Shown here: piece after piece, positions 1 to 7,791 of the stretch | Layout of the letters: each line of letters opens with the position of its first letter | Position numbering within the stretch: position 1 is the first letter of the stretch | Assembly (NCBI GenBank): GCA_029933495.1 | Contig: JAOZOC010000004.1 | Location: 1 to 24,230, forward strand | Origin: Bacteroidales bacterium | Lineage (GTDB): Bacteria > Bacteroidota > Bacteroidia > Bacteroidales > JAADJA01 | DNA: 24,230 bases | Reading direction: 5' to 3' | Made by a program: the position numbers and the translations under genes | The notes under the pieces: model-generated | The model's input: the letters and a program-made list of their open reading frames with translations, nothing else | Database searches by the model: none | What the model was told of the DNA's origin: nothing

Positions 1-1349
1 CTGTAAAATTCTTTATTTATCATCTCTTCGGTTACATATCCCTGGTCAATAAAAACCGTTGGCCACTGCCCACCCTGAGTTTTATGGCAGGTAAGGGCAT
101 AGCTGAATTTCACCTGTAAAGCATTGAAATAGGGATTCTTTTTAACAAGCTCCAATCGTTTCCTTCGTGATGGAATATCTTCATAATCAGCCATTACTTC
201 CTGAAAAAGCTTCTGATTATTCTCTTTGGTCAATGCCGGGCTTACCGAATCAATTGTATCCAGAATTATCGTCACCTGAACATTTTTTTCTTCAGGATAA
301 TCAATCAGACGTATAGTTACATCTGCAAAACGAAAACCATAGAGCTCTTCTTGTTTATCAATCCGTAAAATTTCGATGATATCACCATTAGCAATGAATC
401 CATCCTTTGAATCCTCATCCAGCCAATAATAATTATTTTTCACTACCATCATCAGGTCTCCGGCCGAGATCTCATTTTCACGAAATAATATTCTGTTTCT
501 TATCTCTTTATTAAAGATATTAGCCCTTTTATTTGAGCGTGTTACCACGACCGTATCTTCTATTTCACCTCTCGAAAAGGCATCATTCAAAGCATCTTCC
601 AGGTCAACACCCGAAATTTGTATTACGTCAGTAAATCCTTTCAAAGAAATTGAAGGCTCTTTTGAACTATCCATAATTCTGCTCCTGATATTTGTGGCAT
701 TTGCCAGTATGCCCGATTCGAGAGACTGCCTCATCACCTCTGTAAGATCGGCAGTAAAAACCTTAAGGCTGTAGGCTCTTTTAAGATGCATAATGTCGAG
801 TGCCGGACTAATGTCCAGTTTCACAGGAGGCAGTTGTGCGCTGTCGCCAATAAGTATCAACTTGCAATTCTCTCCCTCATAAACATAGCTTATGAGATCT
901 TCGAGTAAACTTCTTGTCGAAAAAAAACTCATATCACCTGTGGCTGTATCATCAGGAATCATAGAGGCTTCGTCTACTATAAAAACAGTATTGGTATGAA
1001 GATTTTGAGATCTTGCCATACGCATAGAGCCATCGGTTTGCATTGCCACCCGATAAATTTTCTTATGGATTGTAAAAGCTATTTTTCCAGAATACTGAGA
1101 GAGTACTTTTGCTGCGCGTCCTGTTGGGGCAAGCAATACAGACTTAAGATTTACAATACTTAATTTTTTTATAAAAGTGCTTACAACTGTAGTTTTACCT
1201 GTTCCGGCATATCCTTTTAGAACGAAAAGTGATTTATCTTCTTTTTCTGCAAGAAACTTAACAATTCCTGAAATCGCATTCAGTTGACTTCCTGTTGGCT
1301 CGTAAGGAAATCCTTTCACAACTATCTTATAAAAATCTTCGGCTCGCAT
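1..1349 (-). CDS. RecD/UvrD-like ATP-dependent DNA helicase (3' end beyond window)
   Basis: This is a superfamily 1 helicase: 449 residues are visible and the C-terminus is cut by the left edge. Translating the minus strand from the ATG at 1349 gives a Walker A motif GYAGTGKTT at residues 46-54, Walker B FIVDEASM at 123-130, motif III GDSAQLPPV at 168-176, and a UvrD_C_2-type motif YALTCHKTQG at 417-426. This order is that of short RecD-like helicases, found as single proteins of roughly 470 residues in Bacteroidota, so perhaps only a few tens of residues are missing. No RecB or RecC neighbour is visible. The start lies 11 bases after the tamL stop with no promoter element between, so the two are probably co-transcribed. 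The helicase fold is certain; its exact role (recombination, repair, RecD2-like) is inference. Confidence 0.9.
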   Translation of the reverse strand, partial: MRAEDFYKIVVKGFPYEPTGSQLNAISGIVKFLAEKEDKSLFVLKGYAGTGKTTVVSTFIKKLSIVNLKSVLLAPTGRAAKVLSQYSGKIAFTIHKKIYRVAMQTDGSMRMARSQNLHTNTVFIVDEASMIPDDTATGDMSFFSTRSLLEDLISYVYEGENCKLILIGDSAQLPPVKLDISPALDIMHLKRAYSLKVFTADLTEVMRQSLESGILANATNIRSRIMDSSKEPSISLKGFTDVIQISGVDLEDALNDAFSRGEIEDTVVVTRSNKRANIFNKEIRNRILFRENEISAGDLMMVVKNNYYWLDEDSKDGFIANGDIIEILRIDKQEELYGFRFADVTIRLIDYPEEKNVQVTIILDTIDSVSPALTKENNQKLFQEVMADYEDIPSRRKRLELVKKNPYFNALQVKFSYALTCHKTQGGQWPTVFIDQGYVTEEMINKEFY

Positions 1350-1360
1350 AACTGAAATAT

Positions 1361-3688
1361 TTAAAAAGGATAACCAATTCCAAGATTCATATAAGGATTA
1401 AACCAGTTGAATGAGCCTATGACGAAACGATGTCCGGCAGGCAAAGCAGGGTCTGTCACTCTCTGTGCAAAGTCAAACCTGAAAACAAAATAAGAAAAAT
1501 CCAGCCTCACACCAATACCCACATCAGTTGCCAGTTGGCCAATAAAGGAGCCAAATTCAAATTTGCCTCCGGGGAAAGTCTGGTCTTCCTCAAGCAACCA
1601 GATGTTCCCTACATCACAAAACAAAGCACCTCTCAATTGTTTATAAATTGCAAACCTGTATTCAAAATTTTCTTCGATCATTATATCACCAACCCTTTCA
1701 AGATTAGGACCCTGGGGCGTATATGAACCGGGGCCCAGATACCTGAGAGGCCAGGCTCTTAATCCATTGGATCCACCACCATAGAAACCTATTTCATAAG
1801 GAATATCATCAGAATTGCCGTAAGGTATTGCTATTCCAAAAAATGACCTGAACGCGAGAGTATGATTCTTGCTCAAGGTTATATAATACCTGAAATCAAG
1901 GTCAAACTTAAAATATTGAGAATATCTTAATCCGAACAAAGTACGGTATCCTTCATTATTCTTAGGCACATTGGCCAAAGACATAATTCCATTCAGCAGA
2001 TTTCCTGCTAATTCAGCATTGCCCCTGAAATAGAAAAAGTTTTTTAACATTCCTAATTCCTGAGTATTAACAATATAGCTATATTTCATACCGAATATAA
2101 GGTGATTTGTATATTGATTCCTCACTCTTTCTGATTCATTAGAAAGAATCGAGTCAAACTCTGGTGTTGTGTTCACCTTTATAAGGTTTATATCCACAGG
2201 GAATAGAATATGCTTTGAAAACTTCGTACCGGGCCATTGATAACCATATGATATGTTACTGATAATCCTAAGATAGTCCTGCTGATCTTGAAAAGTATAA
2301 CCTGCATTTATTGTTGTTGTCGGTCTGAAATACGGCGAAAAACGGTACTGGCTAATGGGTGCAAGAAACTTGGGAATGGTCAATATCGCATCAATACCAT
2401 ATTCAATGGTGTTGAAAAAATAAAGGTAATTATTCTGCTCTTCAGGGGAAGTACCAAGCTGTCTTGCCTCAAGAGCAAGCTTTAGCCTAACAGTAAACAC
2501 CTCACCTCCTCGAAATAAATTTTTATTTTTGTATGAAAAATAGCCTCCCATACCAAGATCACCACCTGAGTTTGTCCCCTGGCCCTCAATAGAATACGAA
2601 TGCAATGGACTCCTTGTCAGTCTGATATTGCAATCAAGATAGTTACTTCCGAGATTTAATAATGTCGAATCCGGCTTAACCTCATTGAAATTTATATTTA
2701 CATATTTGTATATCTGAAGCTCGTTTAGTTTTCGAAATGTTTGTTTGGTATCAAGCAGATTATACTTCTTACTTTTTTCGAGAAAAACCGAACTTGCCAC
2801 AAACCCTGGTTTTATCTTTAATGGAGGGTGAAATAAAAAATCATAATACAAAGATTGCGAATGCTTCTTCCTTTTTTTCTCAATTTCCAATGTATCATAT
2901 ATTAAAGTATCGGATGAAATAGAATTAAAATCAGGATAAACATATACGTTGTTGACATAATAGATTTTATGTTTAACCTCAATTGGTTTATCTCCGGGTT
3001 TATCAGGCCGCAATAATATATTTTTTATCAATACCTTTAGATCGGCTGTTCTGTTTCCTAGTGTAGTGTCCACTTCATAAGAGACATAATCCTTTGTAAA
3101 AGAAAAATAACCGTTTTCGTTTAACTCTTCAGTAATTCTGTGTCGTTCATCATCAAGAGTATAAATATTAAATACCTCACCAGGCCTGATAAGAGATTTA
3201 TCAATTGACTTTACAATTATTGATTTTATAGAATCGTCAGCAATATCATACTCTATCTTGTTTATTTTATATGGATCTGAAAGGGTTATATTATAGACTA
3301 CCTTAGCCTTTTTAGGTTTTATCTTAACAATCTCACCTTTTACATCCGAATTGTAGTAGCCACGGTTATTAAGGTATTTTTGCAATTGATCTTCACTCTT
3401 CTTAACAAGAGTTTTATTAAGAATCTCAGGAGGCTCTCCCCATTTATCCTTGATATTATGAAGCATAAGTTTATATTGAATAAATCCAAATAATTTCTTA
3501 TTTGGCTTTTGCTGGATATAATTTGAAAGATCTTCAGGTTCGATTTGTTTGTCGGGGTTTGTAATATGAACTTTTGTATTGGTAAGAAGATATTGATTAT
3601 CTTTCACATCACGTATAATGCTGCACGAGTACAGCCCGGCAATCAGGATTAGCGACAACAACCTTATGTAAACGTGATATTTATTCAA
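1361..3688 (-). CDS. tamL: TamL-type BamA/TamA family outer-membrane assembly lipoprotein
   Basis: The product is a 775-residue Omp85-superfamily protein that should insert in the outer membrane and help assemble or move other envelope proteins. The N-terminus is a lipoprotein signal, with hydrophobic residues 9-19 and lipobox LYSC giving lipid-modified Cys22. Residues of about 40-240 have POTRA-like character, and the C-terminal half is a 16-strand-type barrel rich in alternating aromatic residues, ending in GIGYPF with a terminal Phe, the usual barrel signature. TamL is the established name for lipidated TamA homologues of Bacteroidota. The start codon is TTG at 3688: an in-frame TAA stands directly before it and no ATG precedes the signal peptide. 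The usual partner tamB is not adjacent; a tRNA promoter region lies upstream instead. The family is certain; TamL rather than another BamA-like paralogue is likely. Confidence 0.88.
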   Translation of the reverse strand: MNKYHVYIRLLSLILIAGLYSCSIIRDVKDNQYLLTNTKVHITNPDKQIEPEDLSNYIQQKPNKKLFGFIQYKLMLHNIKDKWGEPPEILNKTLVKKSEDQLQKYLNNRGYYNSDVKGEIVKIKPKKAKVVYNITLSDPYKINKIEYDIADDSIKSIIVKSIDKSLIRPGEVFNIYTLDDERHRITEELNENGYFSFTKDYVSYEVDTTLGNRTADLKVLIKNILLRPDKPGDKPIEVKHKIYYVNNVYVYPDFNSISSDTLIYDTLEIEKKRKKHSQSLYYDFLFHPPLKIKPGFVASSVFLEKSKKYNLLDTKQTFRKLNELQIYKYVNINFNEVKPDSTLLNLGSNYLDCNIRLTRSPLHSYSIEGQGTNSGGDLGMGGYFSYKNKNLFRGGEVFTVRLKLALEARQLGTSPEEQNNYLYFFNTIEYGIDAILTIPKFLAPISQYRFSPYFRPTTTINAGYTFQDQQDYLRIISNISYGYQWPGTKFSKHILFPVDINLIKVNTTPEFDSILSNESERVRNQYTNHLIFGMKYSYIVNTQELGMLKNFFYFRGNAELAGNLLNGIMSLANVPKNNEGYRTLFGLRYSQYFKFDLDFRYYITLSKNHTLAFRSFFGIAIPYGNSDDIPYEIGFYGGGSNGLRAWPLRYLGPGSYTPQGPNLERVGDIMIEENFEYRFAIYKQLRGALFCDVGNIWLLEEDQTFPGGKFEFGSFIGQLATDVGIGVRLDFSYFVFRFDFAQRVTDPALPAGHRFVIGSFNWFNPYMNLGIGYPF

Positions 3689-3712
3689 TTAATACTGATT
3701 TGAAATAACAGA

Positions 3713-3744
3713 CAAATTTAACAGTAATAAAAAACAAACAACAA
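3713..3744 (-). promoter_or_regulatory. Bacteroidota-type promoter of tamL
   Basis: On the minus strand TAAATTTG (3713-3720) matches the -7 consensus TAnnTTTG. Two TTG triplets upstream (3739-3741 and 3742-3744) give spacers of 18 or 21 bases. The element ends 24 bases before the TTG start of tamL. Confidence 0.6.
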
Positions 3745-3891
3745 TATGTAAAATAAATTTCTTACCAATTTATTGTTAATAAATATGGAGAGAAAAATTT
3801 ATAAAAGCTGGGAGAATAGTAGTCTTTAGATATTTATTAAAAACTTTCTTAAAAGAAAAAGTAATATTTTTTCTGAAAAATTATTTTTTTA

Positions 3892-3921
3892 TTGCAGATT
3901 TTAAAAAATGATATATCTTTG
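3892..3921 (+). promoter_or_regulatory. Promoter of the tRNA-Val unit
   Basis: TTG at 3892-3894, a 19-base spacer and TATCTTTG at 3914-3921 fit the Bacteroidota housekeeping promoter exactly. It lies about 45 bases before the decayed tRNA copy and 123 before the intact tRNA-Val, so both would be in one primary transcript. Confidence 0.75.
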
Positions 3922-3965
3922 CACTCCCGTTTCGGGATTTAAAGATTATGTTCTTTTAAAGAAAA

Positions 3966-4024
3966 AGGAGTTTAGCTCAGTTGGTTCAGAGCATCCACGA
4001 CTAACAAGTCGGGAGGGTCACTGG
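3966..4024 (+). pseudogene. Decayed tRNA copy (tRNA-Val-like 5' half)
   Basis: The first 28 bases match the tRNA-Val 79 bases downstream at 27 positions (acceptor 5' strand and D arm), and a later block GGGTCACTGG also matches. The anticodon arm is altered and four bases longer: it can only fold as a 5-bp stem CGACT/AGTCG closing a 4-base loop. After ACTGG there is no T loop, no complementary CCAGT and no 3' acceptor strand; A-rich sequence follows. A functional tRNA cannot form. It looks like a tandem duplicate that has lost its 3' half, although an assembly or base-calling error cannot be excluded. Confidence 0.7.
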
Positions 4025-4044
4025 AACAGAGAGAAAGTTAAAAA

Positions 4045-4119
4045 GGGAGTTTAGCTCAGTTGGTTCAGAGCACCTGCCTTACAAGCAGGGGGTCACTGGT
4101 TCGAATCCAGTAACTCCCA
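4045..4119 (+). tRNA. tRNA-Val (anticodon UAC)
   Basis: A complete 75-base cloverleaf. The acceptor GGGAGTT pairs with AACTCCC; the D stem is GCTC/GAGC; the anticodon stem CCTGC/GCAGG closes loop CTTACAA with anticodon TAC, reading GUA and related valine codons; the T stem ACTGG/CCAGT closes TTCGAAT. The discriminator is A. CCA is not encoded, as is common in this phylum. Confidence 0.97.
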
Positions 4120-4128
4120 CAAGATGAA

Positions 4129-4153
4129 GCCTGGCAATTAGCCGGGTTTTTTT
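4129..4153 (+). terminator. Rho-independent terminator of tRNA-Val
   Basis: The stem CCTGGC/GCCGGG (one G-T pair, loop AATTA) is followed directly by seven T residues, ten bases after the tRNA end. Confidence 0.85.
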
Positions 4154-4236
4154 GTTTAAATACCGTCACCATTGAAATCGCTGGAGTATAAAACAGCTTT
4201 ACCGATTATTAATTTTTGTTTTTTTTGATTTTAATA

Positions 4237-4899
4237 TTATTTTTTGTCATTCCCCTCAGATAGTGTTTGAATATCATTTTCATTTTCCAAAGCCAACAGT
4301 ATTTCTTTTACCGAAGCCCTGTTTTTATAATCGGGATCAAACTGCCTCCAGGATATCTCTCCCTGCTGATTAATAATAAAAGTAGCCGGGATAGGCAATT
4401 GTTGTGATTCATCGGAATGGGTTTTCTTCAGTTTTCCGCCCAATATCACATTATATGTAAACAATTTTGTAGCAGAGGGTTTAAAAGTCACATCATATGC
4501 ATTTGCAATACTATACCCTTCATCATACAAAAGAGTGAATTCAGCACCAGTCTTATCTTCCATAACGTTTAAATACTCCGGTTTTTCAGGAGAAATGGCG
4601 ATAACTTTTGCTCCCGCTTTCTCAATCATTTTCAGGCTATCCTGAATTGAACCCAGATGCTTATTACATACCGGACACCAAAAGCCACGATAAAATATCA
4701 GTACAACCGGTCCTTCCACAAGCGCTTTCTCAAGTGAGAACCTGTTGCTGTCAGCATCCAATGCAGTGAACATCGGAGCTTTTGCACCTACACTCAAACC
4801 ATGAGCATCTTTGAGACTTCTTTCATTCTGTGAATTTATTCCGGTCAGGAAAACCATGGAAATTATAATTAGCAGTAATGTAATCTTTAATTTTGACAT
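4237..4899 (-). CDS. Exported peroxiredoxin-like (AhpC/TSA, thioredoxin-fold) protein
   Basis: The product has 220 residues, with a signal peptide (basic start, hydrophobic residues 6-19, probable cleavage near residue 24), so it should act in the periplasm. The mature part is a thioredoxin fold of the AhpC/TSA superfamily: a VGAKAPMF entry strand, then FYRGFWCPVC with Cys75 and Cys78, and later PATFIINQQGEISW, the cis-proline and central beta-hairpin region. A CxxC pair after RGFW is the pattern of the peroxiredoxin-like 2 group rather than of classical PxxxTxxC peroxiredoxins, so it may reduce peroxides or act as a thiol oxidoreductase; the substrate is unknown. It seems to be a single-gene unit, insulated from the upstream tRNA-Gln by a terminator. 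I see no clear -7 element before it. Confidence 0.85.
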   Translation of the reverse strand: MSKLKITLLLIIISMVFLTGINSQNERSLKDAHGLSVGAKAPMFTALDADSNRFSLEKALVEGPVVLIFYRGFWCPVCNKHLGSIQDSLKMIEKAGAKVIAISPEKPEYLNVMEDKTGAEFTLLYDEGYSIANAYDVTFKPSATKLFTYNVILGGKLKKTHSDESQQLPIPATFIINQQGEISWRQFDPDYKNRASVKEILLALENENDIQTLSEGNDKK

Positions 4900-5055
4900 A
4901 ATTTTGTTTTTATTAATTGGACGAAAAAAATGGAAAACCTGACAAAAAATATGAGTTATAAGTTATTTTAAATCCGGATGGTCTTGGTTTGAATATTTGT
5001 TTATAGCCTTTAATCGCACCATATTGGAATTGAAGTAATCCGATCAATCACTCCC

Positions 5056-5099
5056 TAAAAAAACAAACGCCCTGCAATAATCATATTACAGGGCGTTTT
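5056..5099 (-). terminator. Terminator of tRNA-Gln (hairpin works on both strands)
   Basis: A 7-bp stem CGCCCTG (5068-5074) / CAGGGCG (5089-5095) is extended by AT pairs. On the minus strand it is followed by a T-rich tract (complement of 5057-5067), just after tRNA-Gln. TTTT also follows on the plus strand. It would stop tRNA read-through into the peroxiredoxin gene. Confidence 0.8.
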
Positions 5100-5110
5100 G
5101 TTTTCGTGTG

Positions 5111-5181
5111 TTGTCCTACCAGGATTCGAACCTAGACCGTCTGAACCAAAATCAGATGTGCTACCTTTACACCATAGGACA
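5111..5181 (-). tRNA. tRNA-Gln (anticodon UUG)
   Basis: A 71-base cloverleaf on the minus strand. The acceptor TGTCCTA pairs with TAGGACA. The anticodon loop ATTTTGG carries TTG, reading CAA/CAG. The T arm is TAGGTTCGAATCCTG. The discriminator is A, CCA is not encoded, and the U1 start is typical of bacterial tRNA-Gln. Confidence 0.95.
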
Positions 5182-5224
5182 ATATTTACTCTTTAATGAA
5201 CATTCCTTTTTGTTTAAGGAGGTG

Positions 5225-5253
5225 CAAAATTAATAAAATTTTTAATTCATCAA
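5225..5253 (-). promoter_or_regulatory. Promoter of tRNA-Gln
   Basis: On the minus strand TTG (5251-5253), an 18-base spacer and TAATTTTG (5225-5232) match the Bacteroidota consensus. It lies 43 bases before the tRNA. Confidence 0.65.
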
Positions 5254-5325
5254 AAAAAATATGATAATTGAAAGAAAAATATTTCAGCTTGCTAAAAGTA
5301 TTGAAATTAAGACCTTTAAGCATCA

Positions 5326-6099
5326 TTACTTCTCCATAAACCTAATGAAAGTATCGCAAAGTTCATCTGGTTTTTCGGCATGAACCCAATGTGTTGCTCC
5401 ATTTATTGTTTTAAATTGCGCTTTCGGAAAATTATTTTTAATCAATTCATAATCTTCCTCAAGTATATAATCGGACAATTCGCCTTTGATAAAAAGCGAT
5501 GGTTTGTCGAAGGTATAAGGAGAGTTTATCCCTTCAAAAATATACTCAAGGCTGTCATATATAGCCTTAACATTTATCCTCCATCCAAAAGTGTTACTAT
5601 TTATCCTGTATAGGTTTTTCATAACAAACTGCTTTATTCTCGGCGATTCCACTTTTTCAGAAACAATACGTTCCACCTCAGCCCTGGATTTTATTTTCAT
5701 GAAATCAACCGACAGTAAAGCTTCAATAATCTCAATGTGTTGCCTCCTTGCTTTATATTCTCTGGTACTCATATCCACCACCACTAACTTGTCAACTTTG
5801 GAAGAGTGTTCAAGAGCAAAGTTCATTGCAACTTTTCCACCCATCGAATGCCCCATAATAACAGGATTAACAATTCTGCGGTCTTCAATAAATTCGTACA
5901 GGTCATCTACCAGGGCATAATAGTTAAATGTATCGCTGTGAGGCGATTGTCCGTGATTTCGCTGATCAAGGATAAAAACTTCATACTTTTCCTCCATTCT
6001 TCTTCCGATAGTCACCCAATTGTCGGATATGCCGAAAAGGCCATGCAAAATAATTACGGGCTGCCCTCCATCGCCGAAATGTCTGTAAAATAGTTTCAT
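5326..6099 (-). CDS. Alpha/beta-fold hydrolase, YbfF-like esterase
   Basis: This 257-residue cytoplasmic hydrolase has no signal peptide. The oxyanion-hole motif ILHGLFG is at 17-23, the nucleophile elbow GHSMGG places Ser85, a probable acid Asp210 is in GELSDY, and the catalytic His237 is in GATHWVHAEKP. The DQRNHGQSPH segment and the WVHAEKP ending are typical of the YbfF group of acyl-ester or thioesterases; the natural substrate is not known. The ATG overlaps the lnt stop as ATGA (6096-6099), so translation is probably coupled to lnt, and the gene is the last of an hflX-lnt-hydrolase run on the minus strand. The fold is certain; any role in lipid or lipoprotein metabolism suggested by the lnt coupling is inference. 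Confidence 0.9.
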   Translation of the reverse strand: MKLFYRHFGDGGQPVIILHGLFGISDNWVTIGRRMEEKYEVFILDQRNHGQSPHSDTFNYYALVDDLYEFIEDRRIVNPVIMGHSMGGKVAMNFALEHSSKVDKLVVVDMSTREYKARRQHIEIIEALLSVDFMKIKSRAEVERIVSEKVESPRIKQFVMKNLYRINSNTFGWRINVKAIYDSLEYIFEGINSPYTFDKPSLFIKGELSDYILEEDYELIKNNFPKAQFKTINGATHWVHAEKPDELCDTFIRFMEK

Positions 6100-7691
6100 C
6101 TTAGCTCTTTTGTTCTTCTTTTTAAACTGAAAGATATTGAAATCAGCAACAATAAAACAGCAAGAAATGCTGAAATACGACCGATATAATCACCAGAAAC
6201 TGCATAAAAAGTCAATTCCGAATTCAGGTTCACATCCTGTTTTATTACCGTTCTGACCCAATAATCGGTAGGCTGATGAATATCTCCGCGCTGGTCGATA
6301 AACGCAGAGGTGCCGGTATTGGCAGACTGGACAATCCATCTTCTTGTTTCTATTGCCCTCAGAGGTGAAAACAAAAGATGCTGTTTATAGCCCGGAGTAT
6401 CACCCCACCAGCCATCATTGGTAATCAGGAAAAAAACCTGTGCACCATTTTTAGCATAATCACCGCAAAATTCTCCAAAAACAGATTCATAACAAATAAT
6501 GGGTGCAATCTTCACTGTGTCAGCAATTAATAGGATCTGCTCATCATCAATACCTAATGAACCGACAGAGCCTCCTAGGTCTATTGCAATTTTATCAAGA
6601 AAACCCCACGATGGCATATATTCCACACCTGGTGTAAGTTTCATTTTATGATGCCTCTGAAGTTCCTCGGTAGTGTCAATTAAAAAAGCAGTATTGTACG
6701 ATTCATAATAAAAACCGTTTATTTCAGAATATCTTGCTGTTGCAGCCCTGTTCTCTTTCTCTTCATACTTTTTATAGGTAGATGCACCTATTACAATATT
6801 TACTCGCGGATGTTCAATAACATACTCATGCAATATTTTAAGTGCGCGGGATTTATCAAGTTTGTCTTCCCAAAGATAATCCTGAATTGTTGACTCCGGA
6901 GCAACAACAAAACACACAGAATCATCCAGAACCTCGTCGGCAAGCCCGGTAATAATTTTTGCTACCTCTGTTGGGGGTGTTGAATATTGTTCGGAATAGG
7001 GATCAAGGTTCTGCTGGCAAACAACCACCCTGACCGGATTCTTTTTCTCAGTGTATCCATAATATATCAAATATGAAATAAAGATGGGAATCAATATTAA
7101 GAGCAATACAGAGACCGAATTTATGACGAAGTTTTTTTTATTGCCAGCTTGCATTGATTTAATAGCCAAAAATATTAAAATATTCACAATAAGAATCCAA
7201 AGAGAACCCCCAAGAGCACCAGTATATTCATACCATTGAATCCAATGGATTTGATTGCCAAAACCATTTCCAAGGTTAAGCCAGGTCCATGTAATTTTCC
7301 AGTTTAGGTGAAGAAACTCAAAAGCAATCCAAACAAATGGAAGTACGAAATAACCTTTGTTTGTTCCATATATCTCTTTTCTGATAAAATGATAAGCCCA
7401 AAACACAATACTCATAAACATGGCATTAAGTGTCCAGGCTGCAATGGCCGCAGGTGTTGAGTTCCACACCCACCAGGTAGTAAGTACATTCCAGATTACA
7501 AATCCCGGATAAGTATAAAAGAAGATACTAAATCCTGAAAAATCATCTCTGTTATTAAATATATAATCTTCAATTATAAACATTGGAACCAAAGCTACAA
7601 ACAGAAATGCCGAAAAGCCGTTTACAGGCCAGCCTACTGTAAGTAATACTGCCGATAATAAGGAAAGAAACAATAAGTGCTTTTTCTTCAT
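6096..7691 (-). CDS. lnt: Apolipoprotein N-acyltransferase
   Basis: Lnt adds the third acyl chain to the N-terminal cysteine of lipoproteins at the periplasmic face of the inner membrane. The 531-residue product has an N-terminal membrane part of about six helices (roughly residues 5-210), a carbon-nitrogen hydrolase domain (about 220-500) and a final membrane helix at about 503-522. The catalytic triad is visible by alignment with the E. coli enzyme: Glu266 in VVAPEST, Lys349 in KMKLTPGVEYMP, and nucleophile Cys400 in IICYESVFG. The length is normal. With lgt at 19144 the window carries the first and last enzymes of lipoprotein maturation; the signal peptidase lspA is not here. The downstream hydrolase overlaps its stop by four bases. 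Upstream are 100 bases with no strong signal, so hflX read-through is possible. Confidence 0.95.
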   Translation of the reverse strand: MKKKHLLFLSLLSAVLLTVGWPVNGFSAFLFVALVPMFIIEDYIFNNRDDFSGFSIFFYTYPGFVIWNVLTTWWVWNSTPAAIAAWTLNAMFMSIVFWAYHFIRKEIYGTNKGYFVLPFVWIAFEFLHLNWKITWTWLNLGNGFGNQIHWIQWYEYTGALGGSLWILIVNILIFLAIKSMQAGNKKNFVINSVSVLLLILIPIFISYLIYYGYTEKKNPVRVVVCQQNLDPYSEQYSTPPTEVAKIITGLADEVLDDSVCFVVAPESTIQDYLWEDKLDKSRALKILHEYVIEHPRVNIVIGASTYKKYEEKENRAATARYSEINGFYYESYNTAFLIDTTEELQRHHKMKLTPGVEYMPSWGFLDKIAIDLGGSVGSLGIDDEQILLIADTVKIAPIICYESVFGEFCGDYAKNGAQVFFLITNDGWWGDTPGYKQHLLFSPLRAIETRRWIVQSANTGTSAFIDQRGDIHQPTDYWVRTVIKQDVNLNSELTFYAVSGDYIGRISAFLAVLLLLISISFSLKRRTKELR

Positions 7692-7791
7692 TTTTCAAAA
7701 ATAATTTATAAAAATTCAAAATATGTGATAAGCATTCACACTTGTCACATTATCAAAATACACGAATGGCTGTTCGTCTCTGCCTTACCAC

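Noticed and set aside
5284..5325. Imperfect hairpin after the alpha/beta hydrolase gene
   Set aside because: The 9-bp stem has a mismatch, a 15-base loop and no T run directly after it; too weak to call a terminator.
7696..7703. TATTTTTG on the minus strand just before lnt
   Set aside because: It ends four bases before the ATG in an AT-rich stretch, which leaves no room for a normal start site; likely chance.
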